64,000 bases of DNA from Talinum fruticosum (GCA_021018815.1 JAITYX010000053.1:806001-870000); one strand, 5' to 3'; counted from the stretch's first letter, positions 12,586 through 23,290 are shown. Program-made: numbers and translations. Notes: generated from the sequence alone by a model not told the origin.

Positions 12586-14191
12586 ATGCCTAAAAGAGGA
12601 AACCACCCCGACTTTCAGTGTTTCTTCATCCTCCAAAAAGCCTCGCTCCAATAAGCCGTAAAGCTCAACCCCTTCAAAACCCATTGTCACCCAAAGATCT
12701 TGCGCTGGACGACAAGTTCTTCCCAACAACCAAATTCTCCCGGTTGTCCAACATCCAAACCACAGGAGTCTACCCTTTCTTATGTTTCAGACGAGTTCAT
12801 CTATCCCGAACTCGTTTCGAGTTTTATACTCATCTCTCCCACTCTCAAAATGTTCTAACCTCTCGGGTTCGTAACATCACCGTTCGTATCAACACCTCTC
12901 TCCTTCACAGATCGTTCAAAGTTTCTTCTCTCTTCCTGAACAAAGCAACCCTATCCTCTTCACCGAAGTCGCCGACGACTTCTTTGAAAAGTATGCTAAA
13001 GAATTCCCCGGGTCCGTAAAGAACTTTTCTATGACTCGCTTGAAGTCGAAGCCGAGCTTCGTGTTTCCTGCCGATGAGAACCTTCTTCTCATAGCATTCT
13101 AGCAAGGAGAACCCCAACTCCAAGCATCTCAAAGCCCTCTTCGATATCCCGGAGGGATATGAAGTCGACCTCTTCCCCTCCATCATTGAGCGGATGGCCG
13201 CGTGCCAGCTCAACTTCAAACCAAGAAGAACACCTCCCTTCCTTTCGGTGCTCTTCTCACCCTTGTCTTCAAACAATTCCAAGTTCCTCTTCCCTCCGAC
13301 CCTAACGCGGTGTCCGAGGCGGCCATTGTGGTCGGCAAGAAGGAACTCCGTGGGTACGGATATCGAGAAACCAACCCCGGTGTCCGGGTTCACAACTCGT
13401 AGCCGAGGCCTCCTTCTCCACCTCGGACTCGTAAATCAACCCCTCTCCCTCTTCCCTCTTCACCTGGTGGTGCCTCCACCTCCAAGTGCTTCCAAAACTC
13501 TCTCAGCCCTCTTGTCCCCTCGTCTTCATGGACAAGATCACCTCTGTGTCCTTTGATTTCGGAGACATGCTCGGGGTTTCAAGTTCTGTTCTTCGTGGTC
13601 CGACCATCAACCAAAAGACCGGTCGATCCCAAATCCGAGAGCAGCAGTCTCTCGTTCTTGAGATGAGAGAGCTAGTTAAGGAGCAGAAGGAGCTGGCTGA
13701 GCTCCTCGTAGAGAGACGGTCCAAGGCCGCTCAGGACCCGGATGACTCGGACACATCCGAGACGTCTTCGAGCCCAGCCCGACCTCCTCGAGAGCGAGGA
13801 AGCCGAGGAAGCAGAGGAAGAAGCTGCAGATGCAGCGGAGGACGCCGAGGAACCCGCGGCCGAGGCAGCCCCTTCCGGCCAAGGGAAGAAGAGGCCGTGG
13901 CAGCCGCTGAGGGACAGCCCGCTCCCCAAGCTCAAGTTGTCTGTACTCAGCTCGCATGACAGCCTCGAGTGGGTCGAAGATCTCGCTCCTCCAGCGAGTC
14001 GCCCAGAGCAGCCCCTCCAGCCCCCGAGGTCCCAAGGGAAGAACCCTCGATCCACTTTCTCCGGGTCGCCCACTCGGAGCCGAGCCCCCGCGAATTGTTC
14101 CGGTTCTCCCTTTGCCGCGCTCAAGCACATCGTCAAGATCTTATCAGCGCCGGCGCACCTCCGCCTCGACTCGAAATCCCCTCCCTCCTAG
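12586..14191 (+). pseudogene. Copia B third ORF, env-like protein (frameshifted)
   Basis: The product of the ORF between pol and the 3' LTR is of unknown function; in Sireviruses this position holds the env-like ORF. The ATG at 12586 gives M-P-K-R-G, identical to the starts in copies A and D. A conserved N-terminal core with LDDKFFPTTKFSRL lies near 12700-12745. The middle part matches the GYEVDLFP and GALLT motifs of copy A at about 13155-13265. The C-terminal third (13560-14191) is GC-rich and encodes a charged helical stretch (EMRELVKEQKELAELL, about 13660-13710), then a Glu/Ala-rich run. The core resembles the plant family annotated as putative plant transposon protein; that is from memory and not tested. 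I see no clear signal peptide or membrane anchor. Confidence 0.65.
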
Positions 14192-14607
14192 TTGGAGCCA
14201 TGCACCGAGTCACGATTCCTCGTGCCTCCGCAATTTCTGTTTCAAAATTTTCTTTTTGTCCGGACAACTTATGTGTATTACTTGTACTTTTCTCCCTTCT
14301 TTTTGTTTCTTGTTTTTGCTGAAAGGCAAGGGGGAGAAAATGTAGTCGAAACTGGTTGTTTTGTTTAGGGGAGTTCTTTCCACCCTTGTAATTTTTTTTA
14401 TGAACTGAATGCATTTCATTATTAATTTCGAGTTCTTTCTTTTCCGAGTTAATGAGTTCAAGCATACTTTAATTTGCTCGATATATTGTATATTGCTCGA
14501 TCTATTCATTATGCCCTACTTTTACTCAAACTACTCGTAATCGATCTATTTTTCCTCTAACAAAGTTTCGTTTAAGTATGGAATGCCTTTCATCAAAAAG
14601 GGGAGAT
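14192..14607 (+). other. Copia B 3' untranslated region with two polypurine tracts
   Basis: This stretch lies between the env-like ORF and the 3' LTR. It holds an upstream purine tract AAGGGGGAGAAAA (14328-14340) and the LTR-proximal tract AAAAAGGGGAGA (14595-14606). Repeated polypurine tracts ahead of the 3' LTR are a described Sirevirus trait. The remainder is T-rich and has no coding signal. Confidence 0.7.
14595..14606 (+). promoter_or_regulatory. Polypurine tract of copia B
   Basis: AAAAAGGGGAGA ends one base before the TG of the 3' LTR, the position used to prime plus-strand DNA synthesis. The same tract precedes A's 3' LTR at about 18577-18588. Confidence 0.85.
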
Positions 14608-16141
14608 TGAAGACTCGTACACTCGCTCTATATCTTTCCGAGTCATGCAAAGGGAATCGGGTATAACGATGTCATTCATATAGAGTTTTGATTCCAAGGC
14701 ATTCTCTCGTGTCTTAGAAACTTACTTGAGTTAAAAAGTATCTTTTCTATGCGATTCGGCCTTCACTTATCTCTTTAATCGCTTTCGCTAGCGACTCGTA
14801 AAATTTGTTCTCTATTCCGAGTCCACTCTCACTCGTAATCCGACTTGTGGTTATTTACTCTATTTTGCAAAGTCAGCATTCGTAGTTCATTTCATGCTTA
14901 GTCTACATCAAGTGTTTCTCACTCCGATATTTGTCAATAGAACTTGATTCTTTGCTTAAGACTAAGTCTTATGGAATTCCGAGTATCATGGATATTAGAC
15001 TCGTAATACTCCATTTCTTTTCCGACTCGGATAATCTGATGGTTAATTATCATGATTATATTATTATCTCGTGTCTAACCTTGGACCAAAGTATTTTATA
15101 CTTTGAGAACCAAAGGTGTTTTACTTTTGTAGGTTATTCAATCGAGGATATCTTTTCAAACTACAAAAGTAGCCGGCTTCGTAACGTCAAATCACCAGCA
15201 GAGATGGCTTTTCACCTTTCCTCGCTCTAGTCCCGTAAGATTGTGTCGAAGCCGTCTCGCTTCCATATCCGAAAACCGGAACGCTAAGCCTAACCGGTGG
15301 TTTCCACCTCATTTTTCAAGACACAACCTATGGTTTTGGGACTTCCAAGAGAGTTAAACCGTTGTACAACGTCCATATTTCAACGGATACTTTCGAGTGA
15401 CTCGTAAAGCCTTTCACAACGGTCACGAGAGGACTCGCGGTCAGCAGATGAAGATAACGGCTACTCGCTCGGTCATCTATAAAAGGAAGCCACTTCACAA
15501 GACTAGAAGATGAGCCGAACATTATTGTCAATACTCCAACTTGAACAAAGTTATTGTATTTACTCTCAATCTTCAACTTACAACTCCCACTCGTAATTCA
15601 TTACTTTCCGAGTTGTAAGGTCTTGTACTTCGTTACAAACACTTCTTACATTCTTTGTAAGGTCCCTTGACTAAGCCGTAAGGGTTAACTCAGCTTAGTT
15701 GTCCCCTGGCTGTAAGGGTTATCTCAGCTAGGAAATACTAGATCGGATAAGGGAATTTCTGAGTCTAGGAAAACTTGTATAGAGTTGTCTAAGGGAGCAA
15801 CTCGGGTTCCGTCAAGTTCACGGTATTTTGTGGACTCAAAATAGTGGATTTGACTTCGTGTCCGGATTGACACGGGCCGTGGTTTTCTGCCCCAGGAGGG
15901 TTTCCACGTAAATTCTCTCGTGTTCTATTTCCGAGTTCATTCTAGACTCGACATGCCCTGCGGAACGTGTTTACTCCGATTCATTACATTCCGAGTCCAA
16001 TATTTTCTCGACCCCTTACTTAGACTCGTAATCTGTCTTTGACTCTTCTCTCGTCAAAAGGTGTGTGCTTTCACAAAGAATTTTTCATCACCCTATTCAC
16101 CCCCTCTAGGGTGACTCGGACTCTCCCCGAGCAAACCTTCA
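14608..16141 (+). repeat. 3' LTR of copia B
   Basis: It starts TGAAGACTCG and ends CAAACCTTCA, matching the 5' LTR almost base for base. A TATA box is at 15478-15484. Differences from the 5' LTR include CTCGT for CTCGG at 14613, TTCCG for TTCTCG at 15809 and ATTCCGAG for ATTCTCGAG at 15988. They cluster at CG-containing sites. Confidence 0.95.
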
Positions 16142-16144
16142 TTT

Positions 16145-16146
<2 letters not shown>
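16142..16146. repeat. Right target-site duplication of element B (TTTGT)
   Basis: TTTGT directly follows the terminal CA of B's 3' LTR and equals 5327-5331. Element A's spacer resumes after it. Confidence 0.93.

Positions 16147-16199
<53 letters not shown>
16147..16199 (+). repeat. (CT)n microsatellite in copia A spacer
   Basis: This is a run of about 26 CT units. Copy B has a shorter TC-rich stretch at the homologous place, and copy D has a (GA)n run at 53783-53842 in its own leader. Confidence 0.95.
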
Positions 16200-16202
<3 letters not shown>

Positions 16203-16512
16203 AAGCAAACAGTTAGCGGAAACTAGCCGTTGAAAGAAAGCTCGTTGGAGAAACTAGCCATTACTCGCATAGAGTGACTCAACGGTATGATAACCGTTGC
16301 TTAGTAACTCGAGTCGGAAAGTCGGTTGGAAGCCTTTTCTCGCTATAAATAGCACCGCTTCACTTTCTTTCTTCTACTTTACCTACTTATTGCTTTCTCT
16401 CTTTTCTCTCAAACTCGCTTACTCTCGTACTCTTATTTTCTCTCTGTTTCTTAATCTTCCGTGTTCTCTACCCACTCTCTTGTTTCTCTCAAACACTCTC
16501 TACTCTCTAACC
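16200..16512 (+). other. Copia A spacer, right part, with internal TATA box
   Basis: This is the leader of the env-like ORF. TATAAATA at 16344-16351 sits in TCTCGCTATAAATAG, a 15-base string also found in copy D (minus strand, about 53918-53932). It is followed by a pyrimidine-rich leader of about 160 bases to the ATG at 16513. No other gene is visible. Confidence 0.6.
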
Positions 16513-18105
16513 ATGCCTAAGAGAGGATCTACTTTAGAAGGAGGTTCGCCCACCAAGAGGGCCAGAACCAAGTCCACCCATGCTAAGGCTACACAAGGCA
16601 AAGGCAAAGAGGCTGCCTTAGAAGACCCAAAGCACAACGTTACCCAACACTTTATTTTAGACAACAAGTTCTTTCCAAAAACCTCCTTCTCCTGGTTGAA
16701 ACACATCGCCAAAATCGGTGTGCACAACTATCTTTGTTTCTATGAGTACATCTACCCGGACCTTGTGTCCGAGTCCTACACTCACACGATAGCCAATGAT
16801 GGTGTCATCACTTCTCTTGTTCAAGGTAAGACCACTCGAATCAATCTTGCCTTACTTCACAAACTTTTCAATGTGAAGACCTTCTTTCTCAACTCCAATA
16901 CAATTCCTTTCACTGAAGTCTCCGATGAATTCTTTGAAAAATATGCTAAAGAACCTCCTCAGTCCAAAAAGAGCTTTTCCGTGACTCGGATGACCTCGAA
17001 GCCAGGCTTCTATGTTTCATTCTAATGAGCACATTTTTCTCGTATTACCCGTCTAAAGAGAACCCCAACTCTAAAGTTGTAAAGGTTTTCTATGACATTC
17101 TCGAGGGCTATGAAGTAGACCTTTTTCCATTCATCTTGGAGCTGATAGCCTCTATTCCTATCGACTCTAAGAAGACTCCATATTCTTTCGGAGCTCTTCT
17201 CACTATTGTTTTCGCTTAGTTTAGGGCCACTCTTCCTTCCGACCCTCAATCTGTCTTAGAGCATGTCGTTTGTCTTGGCAGGAGAGCACTTATTGGTCTT
17301 GGATACAAGGAAGTCAAGCCTGGTGTTTGGGTACATTCGTCTTAGTTACCACTTCCTTCTCCTCCACCTTAGATTCGGACAACTCTAGAGGTCCCACTCC
17401 TAACTACTCGGACGTTCTACTTCTCTGTCCGCCCTTCCGTCAAGCTTCTTGAGAAGGTGGCCAACAAACTTGCTTCTCTTGCTTTAGAGTTGAAATCAAC
17501 TCTAGATGCTTTCCAAGCTTACATCCCAACTCTAACTCGATGCAAAGCCGGGCTCGGACTCAGCTCAAGTAGAGTCAAGATCCGATTTCCGAGCTCAAGG
17601 AGGTAATCAAGCAATAACGCGATCAAATTCAGCGCCTTTAAGAGAAAATATCAAAGGCAACCTGGGACTAAGAAACCCCTAAAGAATTCGAGGAGTCCTC
17701 CAGCCCTTCTAAGTCCAACTTAGAAGAAGTCGAAGAAGGACACGGAGAGGTCGAAGGGGGAGAATAAGAGGAAGAAAAGAGGAAGGAGTTGCTTAACCTA
17801 AGGACCAGGGCAACAAAGAACCTAAGGTGATCTCTTCATATCACACTCGAGTGCCTCGTAAGAGGCTGGTGATGTATGCCGACCTAAGGCCCCTGCCTCA
17901 TAAGCTTAGTCAGCTGCAATTTCTACTGAAGAAGAGGAAGAAGAAGAGGACAATATGCCTTTGGTTCATAGAACCAGGATTTCTCCACTTCTTGACATAT
18001 CACTGCTGATGCCACCTCGCCCAGCCTACATCTCTTCAAGGTTATAGGCAAAGGCACACTCCACGATCTTCCACTTCACGCCGGATTGCTCCTCCCTCCC
18101 GATTT
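16513..18105 (+). pseudogene. Copia A third ORF, env-like protein (broken)
   Basis: The best-preserved copy of this ORF in the window has 170 codons open from the M-P-K-R-G start at 16513 to the stop at 17025. The frame is also open upstream to 16297, but the start at 16513 is chosen because B and D share it. The N terminus is basic with a KRARTKSTHAKATQGKGK stretch, possibly a nuclear localisation signal. It then carries the core LDNKFFPKTSFSWLKHI and a TSLVQGKTTRINLALLHKLF segment. After the stop the homology continues in other frames, with GYEVDLFPFI at 17025-17219. A charged C-terminal part to about 18105 corresponds to B 13560-14191. The function is unknown. Confidence 0.65.
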
Positions 18106-18589
18106 CAAACTCAGATTTTCTTTGTTTTATTTTGTTTTGTCCAACATTTTCTATAATTACTTGTTCTTTCCTCCTTCATTTTGTTATTTTTACTTAAATG
18201 CATAGGGAGAGAAAAGATAGAAAAATAGATGTTTGGTTTAGGGGAGTTTTTCCCTTAGTTGTTTTCTCGAGTTTACTTTATTCCGTTCTTGTACAAATGT
18301 TTCTCGTAATGAATGAAATTATCTTATTTCCGAGCATATCTATTTCGAGTACATGTTTTATACTTACTCGATATTATCTCTCTGCTCTTTAACATCCTTG
18401 CTCCGATTTATTTCAAGAAACATGTTCCGAGTTATGTTTTGATCCGACTTGAACTTATAAATATTCATTATTATATTTTTTATCCGATAAATACTCTATG
18501 CTCCGATCAATTCTCTACAAAAACTTAACTCTCTGAACTTATTAGTTTCTATCTTAAGTATGCAATGCCTTTCATCAAAAAGGGGAGAT
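18106..18589 (+). other. Copia A 3' untranslated region
   Basis: T-rich non-coding sequence. The upstream purine tract is degraded (AGGGAGAGAAAAGATAG, about 18204-18220). The LTR-proximal tract AAAAAGGGGAGA is intact at about 18577-18588. Confidence 0.65.
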
Positions 18590-20028
18590 TGAAGAATCAG
18601 CTATAACTCTCTATCTCTCTTAGGTTTTGATTTTAAGTCATTTTGAGCTTTATAAAAACTCATATCTAAGTTTTCATCTTGTTCCGACCCACTCAGAAAC
18701 CATTCATCAAGCATAACATTTCTTAACCGTGTTTCGAGCCACTCGGACACAACTTAGAACAACCGCATGAGTAAATAATTTCTCTAACGCTTTTATTTTG
18801 AGCGAGTGACTTTGTGTTTCAACCGAAATTGAATTACAATGTTAATTCTCCCTTCTAAGTTAGTTTATTTTTTGAGAATTATTTACTTGATCAAGTTGTA
18901 CGTATTATGATATCTTATTCTTTCTAACTTGATCATTTTAAGGATTGACTCAAGATGGAATCTAAACCTAATGAATATTAGACTCGGAAAATTCCATTCG
19001 TTTAGATCGAAGATAATTAAGTGCTTAATTGATTTGAATTAATTATTATCTTTGTCTAATCTTAGACCAAAGTATTTTTATACTGTGGGTACCACTTTGA
19101 TTTGCTTTTGTAGGTTCATTAAACAAGCCTAATCTAATTTTGAAATACAAAAGCAACCAGTTTCTAATTGTTAAACACCAGCAGACAAAAATCACCTATT
19201 TTTATATATGGCTCAAACATCGTGTCCGGGTTGTTTGTTTCCAAAATTGGAAAATTTCAGCTTTGAGTCTAACAGTTGTTTCCACCCCGATTTCAATCAC
19301 CACTAGAGGGATGGACCATCTTTTGAGCTAAGGAACACTACACAATGTTCGCATCTCAATGGGTCTTTTCTCGAGTGACTCTCACTAGTCATTACAATGG
19401 CTATTGAGGCTCACCGATTCGTAACAAGTCTCAAAGGTCATTCCGCCTTGGTGCTTATAAATAGATGCCACTCCATAAGACTTGAAGATTGCTTGAACAC
19501 ATGGCTTAACAATTACTTAGTGCATTCTTACACAATCTTTAGCTTACAACTCCTAACCTCGTAATCTCTTACTTTCCGAATTGTAAAGAAATTCTTGTAA
19601 TCACTCATACTTTTTCTACTTTTTTGTAAGTCCCTTGACTGAGCCGTAAGGGCTAGCTCAGCTCGGCTTTCCCTAACTATAAGGGTTAACTCAATCAGGA
19701 AGTACTAGATCGGATATGGGAACTTCGAGTCTAAGAAAACTTGTAAAGGAATTATCTAAGGGAGAAATTTTGCTAAGAGTCAGTCCTTTGTAATTGTGGA
19801 TTCAATTAGTGGAAGTGACTTGGTGATTGAATTAGCATTGTTCGTGGTTTTCTACCCCCGGGAGGGTTTCCACGTATTTCTTATGTACTTAACTTTCTGA
19901 GTCCAATCTAGACTCGAATATGTTTCTTAGTCCGGTCCGTGCAAAACTGTTTGATATTTTTCAAAAATCTTCCATCACCCTATTCGCCCCCTTTAGGGTG
20001 ACTTAACCTCTCCAAGAGCAAACCTTCA
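18590..20028 (+). repeat. 3' LTR of copia A
   Basis: It begins TGAAGAATCAG after the polypurine tract and ends AACCTTCA. The host gypsy sequence begins at 20029. The first five flanking bases, AGGAG (20029-20033), are the predicted target duplication; the partner lies left of the window. Confidence 0.9.
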
Positions 20029-21483
20029 AGGAGTCCCTGGAACAACACCATGAGTAGATTCTTTATAAGTATTGGATGATCCAGTCTCTTGAGGTGAAGA
20101 GTGGGAAAATGACTTTTGGACCAAACTGTGAGGATATAATCCTTGGTCACTCACATTATCATTCATAGATGGCTCCCGAGAAGAAGAACTGTCAATGCTC
20201 TTAAAGTTCACCGCCGGATGACTACAAAAAGTTCTTTTAAGTTGGATCAACTACTGAGTCATAGTCTTAAGCACTTTCTCCATGTTATTATAACTTTTAT
20301 CATCGGTGTAACCAAGAGGAGGTGATGGTCTAGATGCATTGGGCACAACTAGATAAGTCGGCTTTTGGTAGGACAGAAAGAAAAGAAGTGGGTTAGGACA
20401 TGTTTTGCTCTACAGACATTACGTCTACTACTCCATGGAAAATTAGGGTTATGTTTCAACCCTTGATTAAAGGTAGAAGTGTAAGAGTCAAACTAAGATC
20501 TTTGAAATGCAACATTCACTTGCACTTGCTCTTGACCCGTAGCCATGTAGGGACAAGTACTCACTATGTGATCTAAGCTTTGGCAATAAGAACATGACAT
20601 CAAGAAATTTTGGGAAGATTGGGGTTGAACAGCTTAACACCCTTATCATATTTTCAAGTGCAGTAACTCGAACTCAATGTGACTCACATCGAAACAACAT
20701 GACTGCCCCCTTTTGCACCACTAATCCTATAAGTCAAACTCTCACCTCTATTGGTTTCCGACTACATAGTCTTTTTCGCTAAGTCCTCTAAAAATTCACA
20801 AGTAATTGCAGGATTCTTAGAAAGAAACCTACCTTGACACATGGACTCTAGCATGGTCCTACTATGTTGGTCGAGTCCTTCGTAAACAATTTGGCACAGT
20901 ACGCCACTATTATAAACCATGGTGGGGACATTGGGCCAATAAATTCTTAAATCTTTCAAAGTAATTCCAAAATAATTCTTTATCCAACTAAATAAATTGG
21001 TTGATTTCATTCCTTAGCTTCATAGTTTTGCTATTAGGGAAATATTTTCTCAAAAACATTCTAACAAAGTCATCCCAAGTAGAAATAAAATTAGCACCTA
21101 AGCTATACATCCATCTTTTAACAAGCATCTTTTAAAACAAAAGGAATTAATCTCATTCTTATTTCATCATCGGAGATATTAGGAAAATGTATCATAGAAA
21201 TCACTTCATCAAATTCCATAAAAACCATGTGCATCTTTAGAACCATGGAATTTTGGGAGCATTTGAATATATTGTGGTTATATCAAAAGCATCATATTAG
21301 ATCTAAATCAGGCAAGTTGAAATATGAAGAGTTAAAGCTCCTAATAGGATAAAAGAAATCGCTCAAGGTTCTCTCATATGGTGCAAAGTTAGTCATTTTC
21401 TCTAGTTTAGGTTCGTGTTCCATTTCAATTGGAAGTTCAATCCTAATAAGTTTTCTTTTAGGTTCCCTAACCCAATAGCTCAT
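20029..21483 (-). pseudogene. Ty3/gypsy gag pseudogene fragment
   Basis: Reading leftwards on the minus strand, an N-terminal block at 21483-21292 carries NFAPYERTLSDFFYPIRS. The capsid-domain block at 21010-20762 has INLFSWIKNYF-like then NSGVLCQIVYEGLDQHSRTM wording typical of the plant gypsy retrotransposon gag domain. A complete CCHC zinc knuckle, CSYCQSLDHIVSTC, lies at 20594-20553. The blocks are separated by frameshifts. The element stops at 20028, where copia A's 3' LTR begins, so protease, RT and integrase are expected to the left of the window. This makes A an insertion in gag. Confidence 0.8.
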
Positions 21484-22246
21484 GCACTAAACAACCCCAC
21501 AAATATATTTTTGATCTTTTTATTTTTCTGATTTTTTTCTTTTTTTATCAAAACAAGAAAATAGAAAACAAAACTAAAACACAATATCAAAATAGAAAAA
21601 CAAACTAAAAATATAAACAGTAATTAAAATCAGAAAAATATAAGCCAAAAATTTCGGAAAAATCCAAGGATTAAACTCTGAAATTTTTTTCTCAATTTTT
21701 CTGACCTAATTACTGCAGAAAATTGAAACAGAAAAATGCTGAAAAATAAAAAATAAAAAACTGCTCCTAATTCAATTCTGAAAATTCAAAAAAATTTCAT
21801 AAAAGTTACCCTAAACTCTAAACAACCCTAGAAACATGTAGAAATTATCAAAATACAAAACCAAAAATCAAATCAACTCAGGAAAAATCGGAACAGAAAA
21901 TCAGAAAAAAAAATTACCCAAAAATATTTCTACACAATTTTTTCTCTGGTTTCTGCCCAAAACAGAACAGTAACAACACAGCACCAGTCTGAGTTTTTTC
22001 TGGACGGCCACTACACTAACCAAAACGGAAAATTTACTCTAGAATGAAAAATTCAAACAGAAAATCAAAACAAAAACAAAATAGAAAATTTACTAATCAG
22101 AACAGAGAATGAAACCTATTTCAATTACCAAAACAGAAACAAAACCTCTAATAAATCAGCACTACATCTTAAAACAGAATTAGGAACTAAATGAGTCACA
22201 TAAAATTCATAAGATTCAATTTGCAACCTAATTTAATTTAACGCCA
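21484..22246 (-). other. Gypsy element 5' untranslated region
   Basis: This is an A-rich (plus-strand) stretch between the gag start near 21483 and the primer-binding site at 22264. I see no coding signal. Its length is in line with the long leaders of plant gypsy elements. Confidence 0.5.
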
Positions 22247-22264
22247 TCCTCGACAATGGTGTCA
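22247..22264 (-). other. Gypsy primer-binding site (tRNA-Asp type, degenerate)
   Basis: The minus strand reads TGACACCATTGTCGAGGA. This is close to TGGCGCCGTTGCCGGGGA, the primer site I associate with Athila-type and related gypsy elements. The differences are mostly G to A and C to T transitions, as expected for an old methylated copy. Confidence 0.6.
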
Positions 22265-22267
22265 TTT

Positions 22268-22680
22268 TGTTGGAGTGAATTTAGGGAGTACGGGGATTTG
22301 TCGAACCACAGAGATGGAACCAAATTGAATTCAGATTGCCAAACGAGATTAACGCTACTCAAAAGCTGAAACTAGTTTAATTAACCTAAAATCAAAGCAG
22401 AAATTAAAATATCAACTATTAACCTAAATTGAATTAACGAAAATCAAAACTAATTATCCGAACCTACACAACTCATCAATCACCAATTCAAAAACCAATT
22501 CAAAAACTAACATGAATCAAAGGTAAGAATTATCATTGAATCAAAAACTAAAATAACTTAACTAAAGGTGCAAGAATTAAGAATTGATACCAGCAAAATC
22601 AAGGATTCAAGGTCTAGCAAATACTTCCGCAACTTATTATCCAATTTCGAACACCCAAATACCTAGTTTGGACTAGGCAA
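22268..22680 (-). repeat. Gypsy LTR edge (partial, outer boundary not found)
   Basis: The LTR end TGTTGGAG (plus strand, minus-strand end CTCCAACA) begins three bases from the primer site. The sequence TCTGTGGTTCGACAAATCCC on the minus strand is typical of the LTR tail of these gypsy elements. The other LTR boundary was not recognised; 22680 is a soft limit where the sequence becomes very AT-rich. Confidence 0.45.
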
Positions 22681-22767
22681 ACCAACAATCCACAAATTAA
22701 TTTAGTAATAAAATTAATTTATGTTTACTCATAATCCACAGATCAATCACCAATTTATGTTTATTCA

Positions 22768-23290
22768 ATTACAATATACTACTTTAATAATAAAATTAGA
22801 GTATATAATGTAATTTGTCCAAATTCATTTTAATATTTAATTTATGTAACTGACTACATAACCAAATAATATTATACCTTTTCAATTATGATATACTAAT
22901 TTAGTAATAAAATTTGTTAATTAAAATGGAATAAATATTACACTTTGATATTATACTCAAACTAGATTAATATAAATTATTTAACTAAAGTATTATTTTA
23001 TTAATATATACCTAAACAATATTATTTTTTTAATTACACTATACTAATTTAATAATAAAATTAGAGTATATAGTGTAATTTTTCCAAATTCATTTTAGTC
23101 TGATAACCCAAAAATATTAAAAATTTTCAATTATGATATAGTAATTTAGTAAAAAAATTTGATAATGATAAATTACATTATATTCATATTTATACTTCAA
23201 TATTATACTCAAATATGATTAATATAAATATTATTAACATGGTTAATATAAATTATTACACTTAAAAAATATTATTAATATTTCATCCCT
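22768..23290. repeat. Diverged tandem duplication, unit about 265 bp
   Basis: Unit 1 starts at 22768 and unit 2 at 23033, each beginning ATTACA/CTATACTAATTTAATAA-like. The order of submotifs is the same in both units, including AAATTAGAGTATATA, CCAAATTCATTTTA, TTTCAATTATGATAT and ATTATACTCAAA. The sequence is AT-rich and non-coding. Confidence 0.7.

Larger units (their letters stand above)
5332..16141 (+). mobile_element. Copia element B, structurally complete Sirevirus-like LTR retrotransposon
   Basis: This 10.8-kb element has both LTRs (5332-6867 and 14608-16141), TG...CA ends, a TTTGT target duplication, a primer-binding site at 6868, gag, pol, an env-like third ORF and polypurine tracts before the 3' LTR. 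It is inserted in the pol-to-env spacer of element A. The LTRs are about 1.53 kb and nearly identical. Most of the differences between them fall at CCG, CGG or CTG sites and converge on CTCG. The size, LTR length and third ORF fit the Sirevirus lineage. The frames are broken many times as written, but a large share of the breaks may be sequence error (see findings). Confidence 0.95.
1..20028 (+). mobile_element. Copia element A (Sirevirus-like), old, split by element B
   Basis: This is an LTR retrotransposon of the Ty1/copia order gag, protease, integrase, RT, RNase H, followed by an env-like third ORF. Its two parts are 1-5331 and 16147-20028; positions 5332-16141 are the later insertion B. 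The left edge lies outside the window, inside the 5' LTR. The 5' LTR remnant (1-747) and 3' LTR (18590-20028) differ at roughly 30 places in their first 180 aligned bases by eye, so this copy is old. A long third ORF after pol, a CCHC gag, large LTRs and more than one purine tract before the 3' LTR are features of the Sirevirus lineage; that assignment is inference. All ORFs are broken. Confidence 0.9.

Noticed and set aside
13503..14136. Several overlapping long minus-strand frames opposite the B env-like ORF
   Set aside because: They are shadows of a GC-rich, biased coding stretch on the plus strand. They are not conserved in copies A or D.
5332..16141. C-to-T methylation decay as the sole cause of B's frame breaks
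   Set aside because: Deamination makes CG to TG or CA transitions. The dominant differences are single-base insertions or deletions and G-to-T at CCG/CGG/CTG sites.
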